Assembly: GCF_014737315.1 (NCBI RefSeq) | Contig: NZ_JPUF01000012.1 | Location: forward strand, 1-61,925 | Origin: Treponema zioleckii | Lineage (GTDB): Bacteria; Spirochaetota; Spirochaetia; Treponematales; Treponemataceae | Length of the DNA stretch: 61,925 nt | Direction: 5' to 3' | Part shown: positions 8,751 to 15,411 of the stretch, piece after piece | Layout: each line of letters starts with the position of its first letter | Position numbering within the stretch: position 1 is the stretch's first letter | Translations under genes and position numbers: made by a program | The notes under the pieces: generated by a model | Database searches by the model: none | Told to the model about the DNA's origin: nothing | What the model saw: the letters and a program-made list of their open reading frames with translations, nothing else

Positions 8751-10430
8751 TTAAAAGCCAAGCTCTTTTAAGGCTGCTTCGGCTTCTTTTATTTCGTCAT
8801 AAGGTTTTACAAAATCCTTATAAATGATGCTGTTCTCGTGCGATTTTCCGAGCAAAAGAACAATGTCATCTTTTTTTGCCATTTTAAGTGCCTGTCTGAT
8901 TGCAGTTGGTCTGTCGTGGGTTATGAAGAGATTTTCGTTCATCTTCATTCCTTCTTTTTCTGCTCCAACGGCAATTTGCTTTAAAAGCTCAACAGGGTCT
9001 TCGCCGCGCGGGTCTTCGTCTGCAAGAATAACCACGTCGCAGAATTTTGCGGCAACTTCGCCCTGAAGCGGTCGCTTTTCGGTGTCGCGCTCTCCTCCTG
9101 AGCCAAAAAGTGCAATCATTTTGCCTGTGCATCGTCGGCGGATTGGCGGGAATATCGTCTCAAAACTTGAAGGCGTGTGCGCATAGTCAACGATGAGCTC
9201 GAAAGGCTGGCCTTTGTCGATTACTGTCATGCGGCCTTTTACAGGGGTGAGTTTTGAGGCAAGTTCTGCAACTTTTTCAAGTTCCGTGCCCGTAAGTCGA
9301 GAAACTGCCGCGATTGCAGCCATTAGGTTGTACGTGTTGAATGCGCCAGGAAGGCTTGAATGCACGTGGAATACTTTTCTCGGAAGCGGTTTTGCGTGCT
9401 CGTCGATTACGTTAGGCTCGCTCATGTCAAAAGTAAGTCCGAACCGTGCGCTGGCAATGTTTCTGCCCAAAAGAACCGGAATTGAGTCTGGAATCGGTGG
9501 GAGCGGTTTTGCGCTTGCGCCTTCGGCAGCCGACTTGCCAGCTTTTCCTTCAGTTGTAAAGCCGATTACAGGCTGTTTTGTTGCTTTTATGAAGTAAGTT
9601 GCACTTGGGTCTTCAAGGTTTACGATTCCGAATGACGGAATTTTTACGTTCTTTCCGAGAATGACTTTCTGGTGGTCACATTCGTCGAGTTTTCTAAAAA
9701 GATTCGCCTTGTCGTCGCGGTACTGCTCGAAAGTCTTGTGGAATTCAAGATGCTCCAGAGTTACGTTCATAAAAATTCCGCAGTCGTAGTCTATGCAGCC
9801 CGTGCGGTTGAGTTTTTTTGAGAGTCCGTGGCTCGAAGACTCGATAACGGCGTACTCACAGCCGTTCTGAACCATTTCGTAAAGATATTTTTGGATTATC
9901 GGTGCTTCCGGGGTTGTGGTGTGCTGAGGATTTGCCAAGGCTTCGTCGCCGAGGGAATATTGCACAGTCGAGATGAATCCTGCTTTGTGTCCCGTGAGCC
10001 GCAAAAGTTGCCAAGCAAAACTTACGGTGGAAGATTTTCCTTCCGTGCCGGTTACGCCGATTATTCCGAGTTTTTTTGAAGGATTGTCGTAGAATTCGGC
10101 AGAAACTGGTGCCATTGCGAATCGGGAACTTTCAACCTTTATGAATACGGTTTTTGTGTCCGAAGGAATTTTTTTTGCGGTTTCTTCTGGAATTTCGTCC
10201 TGAAAAATTATTGCCGCAGCTCCGCTTTTTATTGCGTCTGGAATAAAAATATTTCCTGTAGTGTGCGTGCCTGGAAGTGCAAAGAAAAGTGTTCCGTTTT
10301 GCACGTCACGAGAATCGAATGCCAAAGAAGTGATTTCTGTTTCGTTTGTAGATGATGCTTCTGTTTTGCCGTCCGCAAGCACGATTTTGTGTTCTATGCT
10401 TTTGAGAATGTCTTTTAACAACTTATTCAT
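8751..10430 (-). CDS. murE: MurE, UDP-MurNAc-tripeptide synthetase
   Basis: This cytoplasmic ligase adds the third amino acid to the peptidoglycan stem peptide using ATP. The N-terminal part resembles the MurE substrate domain. GVTGTEGKSST is the P-loop, and the C-terminal domain ends in LLLGKSHEN. The position of the DNPR motif that selects meso-diaminopimelate reads EDPR (about residues 472-475) within ADEDPRGEDP, so the substrate is probably another diamino acid; ornithine is known for this group. The ATG at 10430 is preferred over the upstream TTG at 10469, giving 559 residues. It has no ribosome site but a TTGAAG/TAAAAT promoter lies just before it. It heads an operon with arginase. Confidence 0.92.
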   Translation of the reverse strand: MNKLLKDILKSIEHKIVLADGKTEASSTNETEITSLAFDSRDVQNGTLFFALPGTHTTGNIFIPDAIKSGAAAIIFQDEIPEETAKKIPSDTKTVFIKVESSRFAMAPVSAEFYDNPSKKLGIIGVTGTEGKSSTVSFAWQLLRLTGHKAGFISTVQYSLGDEALANPQHTTTPEAPIIQKYLYEMVQNGCEYAVIESSSHGLSKKLNRTGCIDYDCGIFMNVTLEHLEFHKTFEQYRDDKANLFRKLDECDHQKVILGKNVKIPSFGIVNLEDPSATYFIKATKQPVIGFTTEGKAGKSAAEGASAKPLPPIPDSIPVLLGRNIASARFGLTFDMSEPNVIDEHAKPLPRKVFHVHSSLPGAFNTYNLMAAIAAVSRLTGTELEKVAELASKLTPVKGRMTVIDKGQPFELIVDYAHTPSSFETIFPPIRRRCTGKMIALFGSGGERDTEKRPLQGEVAAKFCDVVILADEDPRGEDPVELLKQIAVGAEKEGMKMNENLFITHDRPTAIRQALKMAKKDDIVLLLGKSHENSIIYKDFVKPYDEIKEAEAALKELGF

Positions 10431-10440
10431 GGTAAAGTTG

Positions 10441-10469
10441 ATTTTATCGTTATTGACTTTTGACTTCAA
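10441..10469 (-). promoter_or_regulatory. murE promoter, near-leaderless
   Basis: On the minus strand TTGAAG (10469-10464) and TAAAAT (10446-10441) are 17 nt apart, with 10 nt from the -10 box to the murE ATG. The transcript leader would be about 3-4 nt. Confidence 0.55.
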
Positions 10470-10476
10470 CAGAAAG

Positions 10477-10680
10477 GGAAACGCTGCAAGTATTTTTTTT
10501 AGAAAAAGTTTGTTTTGTGCATTTACGGAAACGCTACAAGATTGTTTTTTGTAATTTTGAATTTTACTTGTGCGTTTACGGAAACGCTACAAGATTGATT
10601 TTGTGATTTTGAATTTTACTTGTGCGTTTGGGAAACGCTAAAATATTGGTTTTATAATTTTGAATTTTATTTGTGCGTTT
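10477..10680. repeat. Four tandem 50-53 bp units with palindromic cores
   Basis: GGAAACGCT recurs at 10477, 10527, 10580 and 10631. The end of each unit (CTTGTGCGTTTAC) and the start of the next (GGAAACGCTACAAG) are inverted repeats, so each junction is a 27-bp palindrome; AT-rich spacers of about 25 bp separate them. The last three units are closely alike and the first is more diverged. The array lies just upstream of the murE promoter and downstream of a binding-protein gene. Confidence 0.85.
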
Positions 10681-10682
10681 CC

Positions 10683-10806
10683 CACCAGTTTTTCTGGCGA
10701 AAAACTGGTGCTTTGGTGGATTGGCTTACAGGTGTTCACGAAACGCGGCGGCAAGGAGTGCCGCGTTTCGTGAGTGCAGATTTGTCGCTCACGCAGCGTG
10801 AGCGAC
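10683..10806. repeat. Cluster of three perfect GC-rich palindromes
   Basis: There are three perfect hairpins in a row: CACCAGTTTTTC/GAAAAACTGGTG (10683-10710), TCACGAAACGCGGC/GCCGCGTTTCGTGA (10736-10773) and GTCGCTCACGC/GCGTGAGCGAC (10784-10806). None has a clear T tract. The block is much richer in GC than its surroundings and contains no convincing gene. Confidence 0.8.
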
Positions 10807-10844
10807 TTCGGGAACGCCGGTTTAGAGTTCGTGCCCGTTTGCAC

Positions 10845-11888
10845 TTATTTTGTTGTGAGTTTTCCGTTTTCAAAAATCATGTTTGCTTTTGAAAGATATT
10901 CTTCTGGAATTGTGATTCCGCAATTCTTTGCTGAGTCCAAATCAAACAACAAATCGCTGTCACTTGGCTCGGTCATAAATCTTACAGGAATATCGCTTGG
11001 TTTTTCGCCGTTCAAAATTCTATAAACAATCTCGCCTGTGGCTCGTCCGGCTTTGTAGTAGTTGAATCCGCTTGCAATCACGCAGCCACCGTCCTGTGCG
11101 CCTGTAACGTCGCCAGAAAAAATCGGTTTTTTAGCTTCGCCAAAAACTTGTTTTACAGAAGAAAGCGCGCTAAAAACTGTGTTGTCGGTTGTGAGATAAA
11201 GTCCGTCAACGCGCGAGACAATTGCGTCACAAGCCTGCTTTACTTCGCTTGAATTGGTGATTGCCTGTGTTACAAGTTCAAGACCGGCTTCCTGGCAGCC
11301 TTTTTTTACGAGTTCGAGAGAAGAAACAGAATTCGCTTCGCCTGTGGTATAAATGTAGCCCAAAGTTTTGATTCCCGCGATTTCCTTAAAAAGCGCAATG
11401 TGCTGTTCCGTTGGAATTGCGTCGCTCATTCCGGTTACGTTCTTTTCGCCGTGTTCGAGCGTGCTTACAAGACCTGCTCCGAGCGGGTCGGTTATCGTGC
11501 CGAATACGACCGGAATTTCGTCCAAGGTGTTTGCGAGGGCGATTGCGACTGGAGTTGCGATTCCTACTGCAACGTCAACGTTCTCGTCGCGGTATTTGAT
11601 TGCGATTTGTGCGGCGGTGTTTGGATCCCCGTTCGCGTTCTGAAGGTCAAAAGTGGCTTTTATGCCTTTCTCGTTGAGTTCGTCCATAACTCCTTTTTCA
11701 ACAGAATCCAGAGCGACGTGCTGCACGATTTTTGCGATTCCGATTTTGTAAGTTTTTTCGGCAGTCGTTTTTTCAGTTGTTTCTGCTGTAACTTCGGCAG
11801 TTTTTTCTGCGGGTTTTTTAGTGCAGCCTGCGAATGCGAGTGCCGTAAGCGTTGCGGCAGCAATTATTGTTGATTTTGTAAATTTCAT
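10845..11888 (-). CDS. ABC transporter substrate-binding lipoprotein (DUF534/TrpX-like)
   Basis: A 347-residue binding protein of the ABC-substrate-binding family that is often linked to tryptophan or similar small solutes. The signal peptide ends in the lipobox LAFAGC. The following Thr/Glu/Lys-rich stretch is a flexible linker. The mature part starts KTYKIGIAKIVQHVALD and contains PVVFGTITDPLGAGLV, both typical of the family. AGAGG precedes the ATG. The gene is divergent from the permease and ATPase of what looks like one transporter. The solute is unproven; tryptophan or another aromatic compound is the best guess from family membership. Confidence 0.87.
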   Translation of the reverse strand: MKFTKSTIIAAATLTALAFAGCTKKPAEKTAEVTAETTEKTTAEKTYKIGIAKIVQHVALDSVEKGVMDELNEKGIKATFDLQNANGDPNTAAQIAIKYRDENVDVAVGIATPVAIALANTLDEIPVVFGTITDPLGAGLVSTLEHGEKNVTGMSDAIPTEQHIALFKEIAGIKTLGYIYTTGEANSVSSLELVKKGCQEAGLELVTQAITNSSEVKQACDAIVSRVDGLYLTTDNTVFSALSSVKQVFGEAKKPIFSGDVTGAQDGGCVIASGFNYYKAGRATGEIVYRILNGEKPSDIPVRFMTEPSDSDLLFDLDSAKNCGITIPEEYLSKANMIFENGKLTTK

Positions 11889-11950
11889 TTGTATACCTCT
11901 GATTAAAAGTGTTTCTTTTCATAGATACGTTACTATAAATAGAAACATTG

Positions 11951-11993
11951 TGTCAAGAATCCTTTTGAATTACCAGAGACTTTTCTGTATAAT
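11951..11993 (+). promoter_or_regulatory. Back-to-back promoters between binding protein and permease
   Basis: On the plus strand TTGAAT (11965-11970), a 17-nt spacer and TATAAT (11988-11993) end 6 nt before the permease ATG at 12000, a strong promoter for a leaderless mRNA. On the minus strand TTGACA (11956-11951) is a likely -35 for the binding-protein gene; its -10 is less clear. Confidence 0.7.
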
Positions 11994-11999
11994 AACTGA

Positions 12000-12914
12000 A
12001 TGATTCAAGGAATTTTAATAGAAGGTTTGATTTTTGGAATTATGGTTTTGGGCGTGTTTATGACTTTTCGCGTCCTGAACTTTTGCGATATGACTGTTGA
12101 CGGTTCGTTCCCGATGGGTGCGTGCGTTCTGGCGGCCTGCCTTACGCATGGTCTTTCGCCTTCGGTGGCTCTTGTGCTCGCTTTTGCGGCTGGAATTCTT
12201 GCGGGGCTGTTTACCACTGTAATCTACACGAAGCTTCGCATTCCTGATTTGCTCGCCGGCATTTTGATGATGACCATGCTTTATTCCGTAAATTTGCGCA
12301 TAATGTCCAATCAAGCGAATAGTTCGCTTTATAAGGTTCATACGATTTTTTCGGGTGTCAAGGATTTTATGAAGGTGAATTTTCCGCAGGTTTCTGCGGA
12401 CTGGGGAATCGTCGCTTTTCTGGTGATTTTCGTTGTGTTTTTGCTCGTGATTCTCAATTTGTTTTTTTCCACGGATTTTGGTCTTACGATGGGCGCTCTG
12501 GGAAGCAACGTTCAGATGGTCATTTCTCAGGGCGTTGACCCTAGAATTGTGCGTGGCGTGGGAATCTGCTTTGGCGACGGGCTTGCAGCCTTGAGCGGCG
12601 CGCTTTTTGCAATGTATTCAGGATTTTCCGACGTTGGCAGCGGAAGTGGCGTGGTTGTTTCGGGGCTTGCTTCTCTCATGCTCGGAGAATTCGTGATTCA
12701 TTCGAACAAAATCGGCTGGCAAACCTTCCGCGTAATTTTAGGCTCAATAATTTACCGTGCGCTTATGTTCATTGCCCGTCGTTACGGTTACAACATTGGC
12801 ATGAACGCCAATGACTTAAAACTCGTTACCGGTTTGATGATAATTGTGTGCCTTGTCGTGAGCAAGGTTGACGTTGTGGGCTACTTCAAAGCACATTTGA
12901 GGCGTGCTGAATAA
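12000..12914 (+). CDS. ABC transporter permease, partner of the DUF534 binding protein
   Basis: A 304-residue integral membrane protein of the branched-chain/sugar-type permease class, with about eight to nine hydrophobic segments. It includes FRVLNFCDMTVDGSFPMGA near the N-terminus and GALGSNVQMVISQGVDPR in a cytoplasmic loop. This arrangement matches permeases paired with ABC-substrate-binding proteins. It has no ribosome site: the ATG is 6 nt after a perfect TATAAT with a TTGAAT -35, so the mRNA should be leaderless. The matching ATPase lies 166 bp downstream after an intervening palindrome pair, and the binding protein is divergent. Confidence 0.87.
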   Translation: MIQGILIEGLIFGIMVLGVFMTFRVLNFCDMTVDGSFPMGACVLAACLTHGLSPSVALVLAFAAGILAGLFTTVIYTKLRIPDLLAGILMMTMLYSVNLRIMSNQANSSLYKVHTIFSGVKDFMKVNFPQVSADWGIVAFLVIFVVFLLVILNLFFSTDFGLTMGALGSNVQMVISQGVDPRIVRGVGICFGDGLAALSGALFAMYSGFSDVGSGSGVVVSGLASLMLGEFVIHSNKIGWQTFRVILGSIIYRALMFIARRYGYNIGMNANDLKLVTGLMIIVCLVVSKVDVVGYFKAHLRRAE

Positions 12915-12919
12915 TTAGC

Positions 12920-12995
12920 TGTCATTCCGAAATCGACCGCTTACGTTGTCGATTTCGCTCAGCAAACTATATGCTGAAACGACTTCAGCATGACA
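12920..12995. repeat. TGTCAT...ATGACA palindromic element
   Basis: The ends TGTCAT and ATGACA are inverted. Inside are a perfect CGAAATCGAC/GTCGATTTCG hairpin and a TGCTGAA/TTCAGCA hairpin. It resembles the element at 52165-52224, which also starts GTCATTC and ends ATGAC. Confidence 0.65.
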
Positions 12996-13008
12996 ATTAT
13001 TTTGTAAT

Positions 13009-13044
13009 GGGCACTTCTAAAAAAATCAGTTTTTAGAGATGCCC
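13009..13044. repeat. GGGCAcyTCTAAAAA hairpin element, copy 1
   Basis: The left arm GGGCACTTCTAAAAA pairs with TTTTTAGAGATGCCC apart from two mismatches. A close copy lies at 43608-43643. Both sit between co-directional genes and could act as terminators or mRNA processing sites. Confidence 0.7.
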
Positions 13045-13079
13045 TAATTATCAAGTAGAATTAAACAGGAATCACAATC

Positions 13080-13877
13080 ATGCTTAAATTAGAAAATATA
13101 TCGATTACATTCAACGCGAACACTCCGGATGAGAACAAGGCTTTAAGGAATATAAATCTCAGTATTAAAAAAGGTGATTTTATAACCGTGATTGGTTCGA
13201 ACGGTGCCGGAAAGTCCACTCTCTACAACGTGATTGCAGGTACTTTAAAACCGACGTCGGGAACGATTCTTCTCACCGACGACAATGGCGTTCAAAAAAA
13301 TATTACGAACGATGCGGAATTCAAGCGGGCCAGATATATCGGACGAATTTTTCAGAATCCGCTGTTGGGAACCGCTGGCAAAATGAGTCTCGAAGACAAT
13401 ATGATGATTTGCTACAAGAAAGGCTTTAAGGGGCTAAAAATTTCGCTCAACAACAAAATGCGGCAGTTTTTTAGGGAGCAGTTGCGCGTTCTTAACATGA
13501 ATCTGGAAAATCGACTTGGCGACAATGTTGATCAGTTTTCTGGCGGTCAGCGTCAGGCTCTTACTCTTTTGATGGCCGTTATGAGCAAGCCTAGCCTGCT
13601 TTTGCTGGATGAGCACACCGCCGCTCTTGACCCTACGAATGCCGCGATTGTAATGGATTTGACCCGAAGATTTGCCGAAGAATACAACCTTACCGTAATG
13701 ATGGTAACGCACAACATGCAACATGCTTTGGATTACGGAAACCGACTCATTATGATGAACAAAGGCGAAATCGTTTCTGATATTTCTGGCGAAGAAAAAA
13801 CAGCCCTTACGATGGATTCAATCGTAGAGCTGTTCAAAAAAATCAAAGTGACGAACGACAACGTAATGCTGAATTAG
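13080..13877 (+). CDS. ABC transporter ATP-binding protein
   Basis: A 265-residue ATPase with the full motif set: Walker A GSNGAGKST, a Q-loop near RIFQNPLLG, signature FSGGQRQAL, Walker B LLLLDEHTAALDP and H-loop MMVTHNM. It would power import through the permease at 12000 with the binding protein encoded at 10845-11888. A modest ACAGGA ribosome site precedes the ATG. The gene is separated from the permease by two hairpin elements, so expression of the two may differ. Confidence 0.92.
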   Translation: MLKLENISITFNANTPDENKALRNINLSIKKGDFITVIGSNGAGKSTLYNVIAGTLKPTSGTILLTDDNGVQKNITNDAEFKRARYIGRIFQNPLLGTAGKMSLEDNMMICYKKGFKGLKISLNNKMRQFFREQLRVLNMNLENRLGDNVDQFSGGQRQALTLLMAVMSKPSLLLLDEHTAALDPTNAAIVMDLTRRFAEEYNLTVMMVTHNMQHALDYGNRLIMMNKGEIVSDISGEEKTALTMDSIVELFKKIKVTNDNVMLN

Positions 13878-13881
13878 AGGT

Positions 13882-13900
13882 TCCCTAGAGGGATTTTTTT
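13882..13900 (+). terminator. Compact terminator after the ABC ATPase
   Basis: A short TCCCT/AGGGA stem with a 2-nt loop is followed by seven T's. It overlaps the last codons of the facing methyltransferase gene. Confidence 0.55.
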
Positions 13901-14667
13901 AGAACGTCAACGGTATGTGAGCTGGCTCCTAAAAGTTCGGGACGCTCGCACACCGCAAGCTGATATTTTATAAAAAGCTGAAAATCTTCCTCGCTCAATG
14001 CGTTGATTTCTTTGCGCATGTAATCTGCGGCTCCGTCCGGGGCAAAAATTTTTACGCGCGAAAGACCGGCTTTTTCGTTTAAGCGGTTCATGTCTTCGAG
14101 GCGAGTGTAGCTGTAAAGGTCTTTTTCCATGCTGGTAATCGTGTGAAAATCCTCGGTGAGCGTTCCGTTTTTCATCACTTCTGCTATTTTTCCTTCACGG
14201 AAACAATATGAGAGCACTGCATATTCATTCATCACGTAGGCAACAAGAATAACCCCGCCTTTTTTTGTGACGCGTTTTGCTTCGCTCAGGGCTTTTACCC
14301 GGTCTTCGTCGCTGTGCAAGTGGTACATCGGGCCAAAGAGCAGAGTAACGTCAAACGTCTCGTCTGGAAGAAAATCCAGATTTCTGGCATCGCCCGGCCA
14401 GCATTTTACGTTCTCGTGCTTTGCCATTAGGATTTCAAGATTGTGCTTTACGAGTTCCACAGCCGTAACGTCAAAACCTTCCCGCGCGAGCGCAACGGAA
14501 TATCTTCCGGTTCCGGCTCCCACATCAAGAATCTTTGCGTTCGGGCCATATTCTTTTAGGCAGTCGTGAATGTGCTTCATAGAAACCGTGAATTCCACGA
14601 TTCCGTGCCGCGTGGTAAGTCTGTGGTCTTCTTTAAATTTATTGTAATATTTTTCAAGCGGTGTCAT
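13885..14667 (-). CDS. Class I SAM-dependent methyltransferase
   Basis: A 260-residue cytoplasmic methyltransferase. Motif I is KILDVGAGTGRYS (about residues 44-56), followed by an acidic strand-2 region (VTAVEL) and DVTLLFGPMYHL in the motif IV position. The N-terminus and the fold match small-molecule methyltransferases, but the substrate cannot be told. A weak GGAG lies about 11 nt before the ATG. Just upstream lies one of two 33-bp direct repeats flanking a toxin-antitoxin remnant, so its original promoter region may have been disturbed. Confidence 0.82.
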   Translation of the reverse strand: MTPLEKYYNKFKEDHRLTTRHGIVEFTVSMKHIHDCLKEYGPNAKILDVGAGTGRYSVALAREGFDVTAVELVKHNLEILMAKHENVKCWPGDARNLDFLPDETFDVTLLFGPMYHLHSDEDRVKALSEAKRVTKKGGVILVAYVMNEYAVLSYCFREGKIAEVMKNGTLTEDFHTITSMEKDLYSYTRLEDMNRLNEKAGLSRVKIFAPDGAADYMRKEINALSEEDFQLFIKYQLAVCERPELLGASSHTVDVLKKSL

Positions 14668-14732
14668 TTTAGTGTGTCTCCGCCTTTATTTATAAGGGTA
14701 TTTCCCACTTTTGAAAAGTCCGCCACGCGCAA

Positions 14733-14765
14733 ACCGCCGATTTTTGAATCTGCAAGTTGATAATG
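14733..14765. repeat. 33-bp perfect direct repeat, copy 1
   Basis: This 33-bp sequence begins ACCGCCGATTTTTGAATCTG and recurs without change at 15329-15361. The two copies bracket the vapC-like pseudogene and its antitoxin. Confidence 0.9.
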
Positions 14766-14774
14766 TGTTTGTTT

Positions 14775-15048
14775 TCAAAACCAGTCTTGCAATTTGATGT
14801 TTTGGATATGTTCAAAATGCTTGGTGTTGTGCGTTACAAGAATCAAATCGTTTGATATTGCCGTGGCAGCAATCAGCAAATCCATATCGTCTGACGGTCT
14901 TCCAATTTTTTGCGCCAAAAACCATTTCGCCATAAGAAACTACAGAAACTGATATTCGGTCATTTCGATGATTTAGAAAATTTTCATTAACATTTCCCAT
15001 ATTTTTTAGGCGATAAATAATGATGTTTGTATCAATCAAAAAGTTCAT
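14775..15048 (-). pseudogene. VapC-like PIN-domain toxin, deleted and frameshifted
   Basis: The N-terminus MNFLIDTNIIIYRL is a PIN-domain start with the first acidic residue. After VSYGEMVFGAKN the reading frame breaks. In another frame the sequence continues KIGRPSDDMDLLIAATAI and LILVTHNTKHF to a stop at 14775, which is the normal C-terminal half of VapC toxins. About 45 residues that usually lie between the two parts are missing, so an out-of-frame internal deletion is inferred. The uninterrupted frame gives only about 78 residues. The start overlaps the antitoxin end by 17 nt and has GAGG before it. The toxin is almost certainly inactive. Confidence 0.8.
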
Positions 15049-15280
15049 TAGTTTCCTCAAATCGCTCTGAATTCACACGATTTTTTTCAATCAAAGAAAG
15101 TATCTCATCTGCACTTTCATCACCTTGCCAAGAAAGGTTCAAGAACCTTTGCACGGGCGAAACAGGTTTATCTTCATCTTCATCAACGACAATCAAAACA
15201 TTTTGGCGTGGTTTGAACGTATACTTTTGAAGCGGAATGAAAGATTTTCCATCGTAATAAGCTTTTATTGCGGTCATCAT
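15032..15280 (-). CDS. Antitoxin-like protein (DUF104/AF2212-like)
   Basis: An 82-residue protein beginning MMTAIKAYYDGKSFIPLQKY, which matches the pattern of short antitoxins paired with PIN-domain toxins. A strongly acidic DEDEDK segment and a helical C-terminus follow and would wrap the toxin. The ATG at 15280 is chosen because GGAGG lies 7 nt before it; the frame is open further upstream but through the repeat. Its partner toxin gene, which it overlaps by 17 nt, is broken, so the antitoxin may now be an orphan. A GATAAAAT box upstream may be its promoter. Confidence 0.65.
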   Translation of the reverse strand: MMTAIKAYYDGKSFIPLQKYTFKPRQNVLIVVDEDEDKPVSPVQRFLNLSWQGDESADEILSLIEKNRVNSERFEETNELFD

Positions 15281-15328
15281 TGGCTTGCCTCCACACCGCC
15301 ATTTTATCACAGTTTTTGCACAACTGAC

Positions 15329-15361
15329 ACCGCCGATTTTTGAATCTGCAAGTTGATAATG
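15329..15361. repeat. 33-bp perfect direct repeat, copy 2
   Basis: Identical to 14733-14765. It lies upstream of the antitoxin and next to the promoter of the divergent AraC-type regulator. Confidence 0.9.
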
Positions 15362-15374
15362 CGCTTCTATGACA

Positions 15375-15403
15375 ATGACAAACAGCCCAAATCTGTTTAG
15401 TAT
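15375..15403 (+). promoter_or_regulatory. Promoter for the AraC/LacI-hybrid regulator, leaderless
   Basis: ATGACA (15375-15380) and TAGTAT (15398-15403) are 17 nt apart, and the -10 ends 8 nt before the ATG at 15412. There is no ribosome site. Confidence 0.5.
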
Positions 15404-15411
15404 AGAAAACA

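Noticed and set aside
10477-10680. Regular palindromes with spacers, CRISPR-like
   Set aside because: The spacers are near copies of each other, only four units exist and no cas gene is in the window.
10620-10892. Open frame of 90 codons on the plus strand
   Set aside because: It runs through the palindrome block and into the antisense of the binding-protein gene, and has no ribosome site.
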